Positions 1 through 6,403 of a DNA stretch of 64,000 nucleotides are shown here, in pieces; position 1 is the first letter of the stretch, and the number at the start of each line of letters is the position of its first letter. The DNA is from Polynucleobacter necessarius (GTDB lineage Bacteria; Pseudomonadota; Gammaproteobacteria; Burkholderiales; Burkholderiaceae). Location: contig NZ_LT615228.1 of NCBI RefSeq assembly GCF_900096765.1, positions 1,494,669-1,558,668 of the forward strand, in the 5' to 3' direction. Under the pieces are notes generated by a model. The model had not been told where the DNA came from, searched no databases, and saw only the letters and a list, made by a program, of their open reading frames with translations. The position numbers and the translations under genes were made by a program.

Positions 1-71
1 ATAGCCATAAAAATAATTAAATTCCAAGGCTGGTTAACAGCCAATAACTCCATGTAGTGAGTCATGTTCAT
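1..71 (-). CDS. Partial membrane protein, N-terminus only
   Basis: The first 23 codons of a minus-strand gene run off the left edge of the window. They read M-N-M-T-H-Y-M-E-L-L-A, then a polar NQPW, then a hydrophobic stretch that looks like the start of a membrane helix. A good ribosome binding site (GGAGA) lies about 6 bases upstream of the ATG at 71. The next gene upstream, also on the minus strand, is the His-rich exported protein at 129-461, so the two may be co-transcribed. Too little is present to name a family. Confidence 0.5.
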   Translation of the reverse strand, partial: MNMTHYMELLAVNQPWNLIIFMA

Positions 72-128
72 AAGATTTCTCCAAAGAATAACGGTGGCAA
101 TGCGCCACAAAAATTAGTAAATGCGAAA

Positions 129-461
129 TTAACTAATCTGTCTTGGAGGTTTAAAGATATGGTTGGGATCTGCCTCAACGATAAGTTGGGACACCAAAGA
201 AATAAAGTGATTTGAGAAATCAGGCTGTATATATTGGCTTGTAGATAAGTTTGCTACGACGCCCACACAACACTGGTGGTGTGTTTGGTGGTTTGTTGTA
301 TGTGACTTATCCATCTTGCTATCTGCTTGAGGATGGCAATCGTGCTTCACAATATGCTGAGCATGAGCTTGACCCGCCTTTTCAATAGAAGCAGGAATAC
401 TGCCCACATGAATAAGACTTACGAAAAGCGAGAGGCACAAAAACATACAAATCCGACGCAT
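129..461 (-). CDS. His/Cys-rich exported protein, possible metal-binding
   Basis: A 110-residue protein. Residues 1-23 look like a signal peptide (positively charged start, hydrophobic core, then GSIPAS). The mature part is rich in His and Cys (HIVKHDCH, HTTNHQTHHQCC), which suggests binding of copper or another transition metal in the periplasm. This resembles the small exported proteins (DUF2946-like) found beside metal-efflux genes, but I cannot assign the family with certainty. It sits 57 bases upstream of a partial membrane protein gene on the same strand, so a small metal-handling operon is plausible. Confidence 0.55.
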   Translation of the reverse strand: MRRICMFLCLSLFVSLIHVGSIPASIEKAGQAHAQHIVKHDCHPQADSKMDKSHTTNHQTHHQCCVGVVANLSTSQYIQPDFSNHFISLVSQLIVEADPNHIFKPPRQIS

Positions 462-498
462 AATTCATTTTATTCCTTTTTAATACTTTTGTTAAATC

Positions 499-843
499 AT
501 GGCTTGGATCATTACGAAATACCTACTCACTGCTGGAATGGTGGTATTCATTAGCGAAGTAGCGAAGCGACAAGATGGGCGGCTTCATTGCGGCACTACC
601 CCTGATGACTTTGCTAACACTCACTTGGTTGTTTATTGAAAACCAATCGGAAGAAAAATTTCTAACCATGCTTATTACACTTTTTGGTATGTAATTCCAA
701 CATTACCTATGTTCTTGTTATTCCCATACTTGCTTCCAAAGATAGGTTTTTGGATGACGATGGGCTCAAGCGTTTTTGTAACAGCAATCTGCTTTAGCTT
801 GTTTGCTCTGCTAATGAAAAACTTTGGGATTCAACTCTTGTAA
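499..843 (+). pseudogene. DUF3147-like membrane protein, frameshifted twice
   Basis: Reading three frames in turn reconstructs a complete small membrane protein of about 115 residues. Frame one gives the start and SEVAKR (499 to about 570). Frame two gives MGGFIAALPLMTLL and WLFIENQSEEK (about 573-655). Frame three gives NHAYYTFWYVIPTLP through to GIQLL and the stop at 841-843. The order of motifs (SE.AKR, GG.IAALPL, TFW.V.P, LFPYLLPK.GFW) is what I recall for DUF3147 proteins. The first shift is near 570, where about two bases appear lost. The second lies in the A-run near 655, where one A appears lost. No single frame is longer than about 40 codons, so the gene is broken. Confidence 0.65.
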
Positions 844-893
844 AGTCTTGTCGTTTCTAAAAAAATTTCATATCGATCCTATATAGTGCCGAA

Positions 894-1649
894 ATGACCG
901 TATTTCGTCTCTTAGTCCGCTTTTTGAAATTTGCGCTTTGCCTCATATGCCAATTTTGCAGCCTAGTGATAGCAGCGCCTTTTAAGATTAAGGTTCACGA
1001 TGAACTCATTGCCGATTACCAGCATTCAGCCTACGAAATTGAGACAAACCTTTTTCAAGCTCCCGCCTCACAGGGTCTGAAAACTAATGTCTTTCAAACA
1101 AGACTGGAGTATGGGTATGGCATTACTCAAAGGAGCGAAGTTGGAGCCAATGTCTACCTCAGTAACTACAACGGTGTTAGCTATGTAAACGGCGGCAAGA
1201 TCAGCCATATGTACATACCAACGCACGATGAAGAGGGATTGTGGCACTATGGAGTTAAGAATGAGATCAACCACATCAAAGATGTTGGCGGAAATGAAAC
1301 GAGCTTTTATGAACTAACTCCCATTCTTGCTGTACAACTTCAAGACTGGCGATTTACCATCAACCCAAGTATTGATGTCACTCTGAATAACAATAGCACC
1401 GTTACTTTTTCACCATCGGCAAAATTAGCTTATGGACTGACTCCATCTACTGATATTGGCGTTGAGTATTACGCAGACAATCTTCCCATTCAAGGCTTAT
1501 ATAGCAGTGCACAACAACCTAATACAGCTTACCTAGTGATGGATACTAAGTGTGGGAAATCTACATTTAATATCGGTGTGGGCAAAGGCGTTACAGCGGT
1601 GAGCGATAACTGGGTAGTAAAGCTCATAGCGTCACTAAACTTCGATTAG
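894..1649 (+). CDS. Outer-membrane beta-barrel protein, function unknown
   Basis: A 251-residue protein. Residues 1-28 form a signal peptide ending near VIAAP. The remainder alternates polar and hydrophobic residues in short strands, with aromatic girdle residues and a C-terminal IASLNFD strand, typical of a small outer-membrane beta-barrel. It resembles the loosely defined MetA-like or transporter barrel proteins that many betaproteobacteria carry; substrate unknown. The ATG at 894 follows an AT-rich stretch without a strong ribosome binding site. A hairpin at 1665-1686 follows the stop. Confidence 0.6.
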   Translation: MTVFRLLVRFLKFALCLICQFCSLVIAAPFKIKVHDELIADYQHSAYEIETNLFQAPASQGLKTNVFQTRLEYGYGITQRSEVGANVYLSNYNGVSYVNGGKISHMYIPTHDEEGLWHYGVKNEINHIKDVGGNETSFYELTPILAVQLQDWRFTINPSIDVTLNNNSTVTFSPSAKLAYGLTPSTDIGVEYYADNLPIQGLYSSAQQPNTAYLVMDTKCGKSTFNIGVGKGVTAVSDNWVVKLIASLNFD

Positions 1650-1664
1650 GGAAGAATCAAATGA

Positions 1665-1686
1665 AAAACCACCTAAAGGTGGTTTT
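1665..1686. terminator. Bidirectional hairpin terminator between barrel and aquaporin genes
   Basis: A 9-bp perfect stem (AAAACCACC / GGTGGTTTT) with a TAAA loop. It has T-runs on both strands, so it can end both the plus-strand barrel gene and the minus-strand aquaporin gene. A nearly identical hairpin lies at 2420-2441 on the other side of the aquaporin gene. Confidence 0.7.
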
Positions 1687-1744
1687 GGTGCCTTAAGATG
1701 GTCAAAAGTGCAATTGACCAAAGCTGAGATTGCCAAGCTTTAAC

Positions 1745-2392
1745 TCAAGACTTTTGTTTTGAAAAAGAAAGCATTCCAACGATCACTAAAGCCGCCAATA
1801 CTTCCGCTAGCATAAATCCAAAAACGCTTGATGGTGCAATTCCTACAAATGTATTTGTGAAGCTCCTAGCCAAGGTAACCGCAGGATTGGCAAAGAAAGT
1901 GGATGAAGTAAACCAATAGCCTGCTGTGACTGTTAGGGCAACAAGCATGGGCACACGATCCTTAGCTTCCTTATCACCAACGCGAATCACGATAAGCAAT
2001 ACGAGTGTTGATATAAATTCACTCGTCCAAATACCAAACCCAGCTCTAACCTTTGTTGACTCTTGAATGATAGGTAGGCTAAACATTAAGTGTGTTAACC
2101 AAATACCAACGATAGCGCCGGTGAATTGACAAGCCCAATAACCCAACATCTTTTTTAGATTGAGATGACCTAGTTTCCAAAACATTAAAGTCACAACAGG
2201 ATTAAAGTGAGCGCCAGAAATGGGTCCCAGCAAACCAATCAAGACATATAAGCCGGCACCTGTAGCAATACTGTTGCCTAGTAAAGCTACAGCGGCATTA
2301 CCAGCGCCCAAGGTCTCGCCCATAATTCCTGAGCCAGCAACAATTGCCAGCAAGAGGGCTGTACCAATATATTCGGAAAGATAAAATTTCAT
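1745..2392 (-). CDS. Aquaporin / MIP-family channel
   Basis: A 215-residue polytopic channel of the major intrinsic protein family, moving water or small uncharged solutes across the inner membrane. The two half-helix motifs are visible: SGAHFNPVVTL in the first half and FFANPAVTLARSFT in the second. The first is NPV rather than the canonical NPA. The arginine after the second motif (LAR), part of the selectivity filter, is present. The start at 2392 (MKFYLSEYIG) is preferred. A longer reading to 2485 would run through a terminator and a tRNA fragment. Short proteins of this type often sit near arsenic genes, but none are seen here. Confidence 0.85.
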   Translation of the reverse strand: MKFYLSEYIGTALLLAIVAGSGIMGETLGAGNAAVALLGNSIATGAGLYVLIGLLGPISGAHFNPVVTLMFWKLGHLNLKKMLGYWACQFTGAIVGIWLTHLMFSLPIIQESTKVRAGFGIWTSEFISTLVLLIVIRVGDKEAKDRVPMLVALTVTAGYWFTSSTFFANPAVTLARSFTNTFVGIAPSSVFGFMLAEVLAALVIVGMLSFSKQKS

Positions 2393-2419
2393 ATGCAAAT
2401 CATAAAGGCTTAATATGAA

Positions 2420-2441
2420 AAAACCACCCGAAGGTGGTTTT
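2420..2441 (-). terminator. Hairpin terminator beside the tRNA-Phe fragment
   Basis: Stem AAAACCACC / GGTGGTTTT with a CGAA loop. On the minus strand it is followed by a run of six T. It lies directly downstream (minus-strand sense) of the partial tRNA-Phe copy at 2453-2497 and may be the original tRNA-Phe terminator. Apart from the loop it is identical to the hairpin at 1665-1686. Confidence 0.65.
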
Positions 2442-2452
2442 GGTATTTCTTT

Positions 2453-2497
2453 GTGGCCCGGGGCATAATCGAACCACCGACACAAGGATTTTCAATC
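2453..2497 (-). repeat. Partial tRNA-Phe copy, att-like direct repeat (left)
   Basis: 45 bases matching the 3-prime half of tRNA-Phe at 3263-3307 with two adjacent mismatches (CAT against CGG in the T-arm region). The match covers the T-arm, variable loop and anticodon loop and then stops. The copy has lost the intact CCA end. This is the arrangement left when an element integrates at the 3-prime end of a tRNA gene. Confidence 0.8.
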
Positions 2498-2542
2498 TTG
2501 CCCCTAGACTGTCGTTTTAAAAGAGAATTTAGTCTTGCCCAA

Positions 2543-2562
2543 TGTTAACAAATTTGTTAACA
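2543..2562. promoter_or_regulatory. Perfect 20-bp palindrome, likely HigA operator
   Basis: TGTTAACAAATTTGTTAACA is an exact palindrome ending 7 bases before the toxin ATG at 2570. Antitoxins of the HigA/XRE type usually repress their own operon by binding such a palindrome, so this is probably the autoregulatory operator. It contains two GTTAAC half-site cores. Confidence 0.65.
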
Positions 2563-2569
2563 TACACGA

Positions 2570-2893
2570 ATGAGCTATTCCATCCTTTATTACAGCGAGC
2601 AGGTTCAGGAGGACATCATGAATCTTCCCGACACGCTTCAAGCTCGCTATATTGGATTGACCTCACGAATGATTGAGCATGGGCCAAGTTTAGGCTTGCC
2701 TCATACCGATTCGTTTGGCGGTGGCTTATTTGAATTAAGACTTAAAGGGGCTTAAGGTATCGCTCGGGTTTTCTTTTGTACGATGGTGGAGCAGGAAATA
2801 GTGATGCTTCATAGCTTTATTAAGAAAACTCAAAAGACGCCTGAGAAAGAATTGAAGATTGCGAAAGCTCGCATGAAGGAGTGGAGAAAATGA
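2570..2893 (+). pseudogene. higB: HigB/RelE-like toxin with in-frame nonsense codon
   Basis: The reading frame encodes a 107-residue toxin of the phage Gp49-like/HigB family (RelE fold, ribosome-dependent mRNA cleavage). It is interrupted by a TAA at 2753-2755. Before the stop it reads GLFELRLKGA; after it, in the same frame, GIARVFFCTMVEQEIVMLHS and then FIKKTQKTPEKELKIAKARM. The family normally has KGxEGIAR here, so a single GAA-to-TAA change explains the lesion. The full frame ends at a TGA overlapping the antitoxin ATG (ATGA), the usual coupled arrangement. The truncated product (61 residues) lacks the C-terminal catalytic half and is presumably inactive. Confidence 0.8.
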
Positions 2894-3201
2894 CAACACG
2901 GAAGAAAACAAAAATGCTTACTCATAAACAAATGGTAAGTAAGATGCTTAAGAAGCCCGCCGTAAAAGCCGCGGTGAAAGAGCTTGACCGTACTGAATTT
3001 GCGATTCTTGATGAGATTCTTGCGGCAAGAAAAGAGGCTGGATTAACGCAAGCGCAAGTAGCAAAAAAGATGGGGACGCAAACCCCCGCTATTGCTAGAT
3101 TAGAAAGCTCTTTGGCTACCGGCAAACATTCCCCAAGCCTAACTACCCTAAGAAAGTATGCGGCGGCACTGGGCAAGAGAGTTGAACTTCATTTAGTCTA
3201 A
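2890..3201 (+). CDS. higA: HigA-like XRE antitoxin
   Basis: A 103-residue antitoxin partner of the broken toxin upstream. The helix-turn-helix spans roughly residues 42-98 (LAARKEAGLTQAQVAKKMG, then PAIARLESS and SLTTLRKYAAALGKRVEL). The start is taken at ATG 2890, which overlaps the toxin stop by four bases, rather than the in-frame GTG at 2881. It is expected to neutralise the toxin and repress the operon through the palindrome at 2543-2562. The frame is intact even though the toxin is dead, as expected when a toxin is lost first. Confidence 0.8.
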   Translation: MTTRKKTKMLTHKQMVSKMLKKPAVKAAVKELDRTEFAILDEILAARKEAGLTQAQVAKKMGTQTPAIARLESSLATGKHSPSLTTLRKYAAALGKRVELHLV

Positions 3202-3227
3202 AAGACTCATCCGCCCGACCAAAAAAA

Positions 3228-3248
3228 TGCCCTGCACGAAGCGGGGCA
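3228..3248 (-). terminator. Terminator of tRNA-Phe
   Basis: On the minus strand an 8-bp GC-rich stem (TGCCCCGC, loop TTCGT, GCAGGGCA) is followed by seven T. It lies 12 bases beyond the tRNA-Phe 3-prime end. Confidence 0.75.
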
Positions 3249-3260
3249 CTATTTGTTTCT

Positions 3261-3336
3261 TGGTGGCCCGGGGCGGAATCGAACCACCGACACAAGGATT
3301 TTCAATCCTCTGCTCTACCGACTGAGCTACCAGGCC
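3261..3336 (-). tRNA. tRNA-Phe (anticodon GAA)
   Basis: A 76-nt cloverleaf read on the minus strand from GGCCTGG to CCACCA. The D-arm is GCTCAGTCGGTAGAGC. The anticodon loop is TTGAAAA, with anticodon GAA. The T-arm is GTGGTTCGATTCCGC. CCA is encoded. A partial copy of its 3-prime half lies at 2453-2497. Confidence 0.95.
3263..3307 (-). repeat. att-like direct repeat (right), within tRNA-Phe
   Basis: The part of tRNA-Phe that is duplicated at 2453-2497, exactly 810 bases away in the same orientation. The two copies flank the higBA-type pair. Confidence 0.8.
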
Positions 3337-3423
3337 AAGACTCTGAATTGTAAATGAAAGTGCCAATTGGCCCAAAAATGGGGTATCTATAGCCAATATC
3401 AGTCATTTATTGGGGGCCAAGCC

Positions 3424-5607
3424 TTAGCCCTTGCTTGCATGGAGCTTTCGATAGCTATCCATCAAACGATGGTGCCTATCAAGGCCTTCCAGTTTCATGC
3501 TGGTTGGGGTGAGGCCGTAAAAACGCACCCGCCCCTCAACTGACCCCATGACCGCATCCATTTTTTCATCGCCAAACATCCGGCGGAAATTAGGGAGGTA
3601 GTCATTGATGTCTAAATCCTCGTCTTGCAACACCTCCAACACAGCACTCAATGCCTGATAAAACAATTTGCGCTCAACCGTGTTGTCGTTGTATTGCAAA
3701 AAGGCCCCAGCCAATTCAGCTGCTTCATCAAATTGTTTGAGCGCAAGATGAATTAATAGTTTGAGCTCTAAAACCGTCAGCTGGCCCCAAACAGTGTTCT
3801 CATCAAACTCGATGCCGATCAAGGTTGCGATATCGCCGTATTCATCTAGTTCATTATTTTCTAATCGATCCAGTAATGCTTTCAGGCTTAAATCATTCAA
3901 ATTGAAAATATTCAAAATATCGGATCGAAACAATAGGGCTTTGTTGGTGTTATCCCAAATAAGGTCTTCGACGGGATAAATCTCAGAGAAACCGGGCACT
4001 AAAATTCTGCAGGCAGTCGCTCCAAGCTCATCATAAACAGCAATGTACGCTTCTTTGCCCATCTCCTGAAGAATGCCAAACAAAGTGTTTGCCTCAAGAC
4101 TATTGGAGTCTTTGCCTTTGCTTGAAAAATCCCATTCAACAAAATCATAGTCCGATTTAGCACTAAAGAAACGCCACGATACAATGCCGCTTGAATCAAT
4201 AAAGTGTTCAACAAAATTGTTCGGTTCGGTCACTGCCTCGCTTGAAAAGGTCGGTGGCGGCAAATCATTTAAACCCTCTAAACTTCTTCCTTGTAGTAGC
4301 TCCGTCAAGCTTCGCTCCAGAGCAATCTCGAAATTAGGGTGGGCGCCAAATGAGGCGGACACACCTCCTGTGCGTGGATTCATGAGGGTAACGCACATTA
4401 CTGGATACACCCCTCCTAAAGACGCATCCTTCACTAGCACTGGAAAACCTTGCTCTTCCAATGCCTGAATACCAGCCAAAATACTTGGGTATTTAATAAG
4501 TACATCCTGAGGAACATCTGGTAGCGTAATCTCGCCCTCAATGATTTCGCGCTTAATTGCTCGTTCAAATATTTCAGATAAACACTGAACTTGAGCCTCA
4601 GCCAATGTATTGCCTGCGCTCATGCCATTACTGACATATAAGTTTTCAATCAGATTGCTTGGAAAATAAACCACCTTGCCGTCTGAATGACGCACAAAGG
4701 GTAAAGCGCAAATTCCACGCTGAACATTCCCAGAATTGGTGTCGACCAAATGAGAAACACGCAATTCACCATCGGGATTAAAAATTGCTAGGCAATACTC
4801 ATCCAAAATTTCTGGTGGCAAAGCATCATCGCTACCAGGCTCAAACCAACGCTCATTTGGATAATGGACAAATGCTGCACTGGCAATCTCTTCGCCCCAA
4901 AAAGCGCCCGCATAAAAGTGATTATTACTAAGCCGCTCAATGTATTCGCCTAAAGCTGATGCAAGGGCGCTCTCTTTGGTGGATCCTTTGCCATTAGTAA
5001 AGCACATCGGTGAATGAGCATCGCGAATATGCAAAGACCAGACATTGGGAACAATGTTTCGCCAAGAGGCAATCTCAATTTTTATTCCGAGATTAGCCAA
5101 CACTTGCGACATATTGGCTATGGTTTGCTCTAGCGATAAGTCTTTACCAACAATATAGGTTTTGCTTTCTGCCTCTGGTTTTAGGGTTAAGAGAGCCTGT
5201 GCATCAGCATCTAAGTTTTTTACCTCTTCAATAACAAACTCTGGGCCTGCCTGAACAACTTTCTTAACAGTACACCGTTCGATTGAGCGCAATATACCCT
5301 GACGATCAATTGCAGATATTTCTTCTGGTAACTCAACCTGAATCTTAAAAATCTGTTGATACCGATTTTCAGGATCAACAATATTATTTTGTGAGAGGCG
5401 AATATTTTCAGTAGATAGGTTGCGTGTTTCGCAATACAGCTTCACAAAATACGCTGCACATAAAGCCGATGAGGCCAAAAAGTAATCAAAAGGACCAGGG
5501 GCAGAGCCATCGCCTTTATAGCGAATGGGCTGATCGGCAACTACCGTAAAGTCGTCAAACTTAGCTTCAAGACGAAGCTTATCGAGAAAGTTGACTTTAA
5601 TTTCCAT
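3424..5607 (-). CDS. ycaO: OsmC domain / YcaO domain fusion protein
   Basis: A 727-residue fusion. Residues about 1-135 are an OsmC-like peroxiredoxin domain, with its two expected redox cysteines at about C50 (SSALCAAY) and C112 (IERCTV). Residues about 180-570 are a YcaO ATP-dependent domain, shown by SALGEYIERLS near 217 and LAEAQVQCLSEIFERAI near 335, which carry the nucleotide- and Mg-binding glutamates. The C-terminal 130 residues are helical and TPR-like, as in E. coli YcaO. YcaO of this type is an accessory factor to RimO in beta-methylthiolation of ribosomal protein S12; the OsmC domain's role is unknown. It is longer than E. coli YcaO (586 residues) because of the N-terminal fusion. 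It looks monocistronic. Confidence 0.88.
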   Translation of the reverse strand: MEIKVNFLDKLRLEAKFDDFTVVADQPIRYKGDGSAPGPFDYFLASSALCAAYFVKLYCETRNLSTENIRLSQNNIVDPENRYQQIFKIQVELPEEISAIDRQGILRSIERCTVKKVVQAGPEFVIEEVKNLDADAQALLTLKPEAESKTYIVGKDLSLEQTIANMSQVLANLGIKIEIASWRNIVPNVWSLHIRDAHSPMCFTNGKGSTKESALASALGEYIERLSNNHFYAGAFWGEEIASAAFVHYPNERWFEPGSDDALPPEILDEYCLAIFNPDGELRVSHLVDTNSGNVQRGICALPFVRHSDGKVVYFPSNLIENLYVSNGMSAGNTLAEAQVQCLSEIFERAIKREIIEGEITLPDVPQDVLIKYPSILAGIQALEEQGFPVLVKDASLGGVYPVMCVTLMNPRTGGVSASFGAHPNFEIALERSLTELLQGRSLEGLNDLPPPTFSSEAVTEPNNFVEHFIDSSGIVSWRFFSAKSDYDFVEWDFSSKGKDSNSLEANTLFGILQEMGKEAYIAVYDELGATACRILVPGFSEIYPVEDLIWDNTNKALLFRSDILNIFNLNDLSLKALLDRLENNELDEYGDIATLIGIEFDENTVWGQLTVLELKLLIHLALKQFDEAAELAGAFLQYNDNTVERKLFYQALSAVLEVLQDEDLDINDYLPNFRRMFGDEKMDAVMGSVEGRVRFYGLTPTSMKLEGLDRHHRLMDSYRKLHASKG

Positions 5608-5717
5608 GGAGAAAATTCCAAAATGGCAGACAAATAAGATGGCAGTAATAATTGATCACTGTGCCAAAATCTCGTGACGCACGGCTGTCTATGCTTATGC
5701 GAGTACTGGATTAAGGA

Positions 5718-6401
5718 TTATTGCTCGCCCTTGTTGCGTGAGGTATCGATACCTAGAGCCTTCAGTTTACGGTACAGGTGGGTTCTTTCTAATCCCGTGT
5801 ACTCGGAAATCTTGGTCATACTTCCGCCCATAATTTGCATTTGACGCTCAAAATAGGCTTTTTCAAACAGATCTCTTGCCTCCCGCAATGGAAGATCAAA
5901 GTAGGTCTTTGCAATTCCATCGATGTACTCAGCCTCGGCTGCTGGGATAGCAACTTCGCTACTCTGTTGTTTTGGCGAAGGGCTTGCGGAAGCGCCAGAC
6001 TGAACTACTTTCTCTCCCTGGGGCTCAATATATTTTGGCGAGCTCTCTAGTGCCTTATTAACCGTCTTGAGTAGTTTTTGCAGGGCAATAGGCTTTTCTA
6101 AAAAATTGAGGGCGCCGATGCGCGTGGCCTCGACGGCAGTATCAATCGTTGCATGTCCAGACATCATTACTACAGGCATTGTGAGCTGCCCAGTTTTGGA
6201 CCATTCTTTGAGCAAAGTAATGCCATCAGTATCAGGCATCCAAATATCCAACAAAACCAAGTCTGGCCGCATTTGCTCGCGAATGGTTCTGGCCTGTATC
6301 GCGCTCTCAGCTGCGTAAACAGTATGACCCTCATCCGTGAGAATCTCATTGAGAAGCTCCCGAATCCCCATCTCATCATCAACAACCAAAATACTAGCCA
6401 T
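5718..6401 (-). CDS. NtrX-like response regulator lacking the AAA+ domain
   Basis: A 227-residue regulator. Residues 1-118 are a receiver domain with acidic residues D8/D9, phospho-acceptor D52 (LLDIWMPD), T/S switch region (MMSGHA) and K103 (LEKP). The C-terminal 45 residues are a Fis-type helix-turn-helix (TKISEYTGLERTHLYRKLKALG) as found in NtrX. The sigma-54 AAA+ ATPase domain that normally lies between is absent; a short Ser/Gln/Pro-rich linker takes its place. The protein therefore should not activate sigma-54 promoters directly. It follows ntrY by two bases and is certainly its cognate partner, in an operon with DUF4390, rsmB, fmt and def. Confidence 0.85.
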   Translation of the reverse strand: MASILVVDDEMGIRELLNEILTDEGHTVYAAESAIQARTIREQMRPDLVLLDIWMPDTDGITLLKEWSKTGQLTMPVVMMSGHATIDTAVEATRIGALNFLEKPIALQKLLKTVNKALESSPKYIEPQGEKVVQSGASASPSPKQQSSEVAIPAAEAEYIDGIAKTYFDLPLREARDLFEKAYFERQMQIMGGSMTKISEYTGLERTHLYRKLKALGIDTSRNKGEQ

Positions 6402-6403
6402 GC

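Noticed and set aside
2393..2485. N-terminal extension of the aquaporin reading frame
   Set aside because: It runs through a hairpin terminator and the tRNA-Phe fragment, and the residues are unlike the family. The ATG at 2392 fits.
3193..3396. 67-codon minus-strand frame over tRNA-Phe
   Set aside because: It overlaps the tRNA and its terminator and has no recognisable domain.
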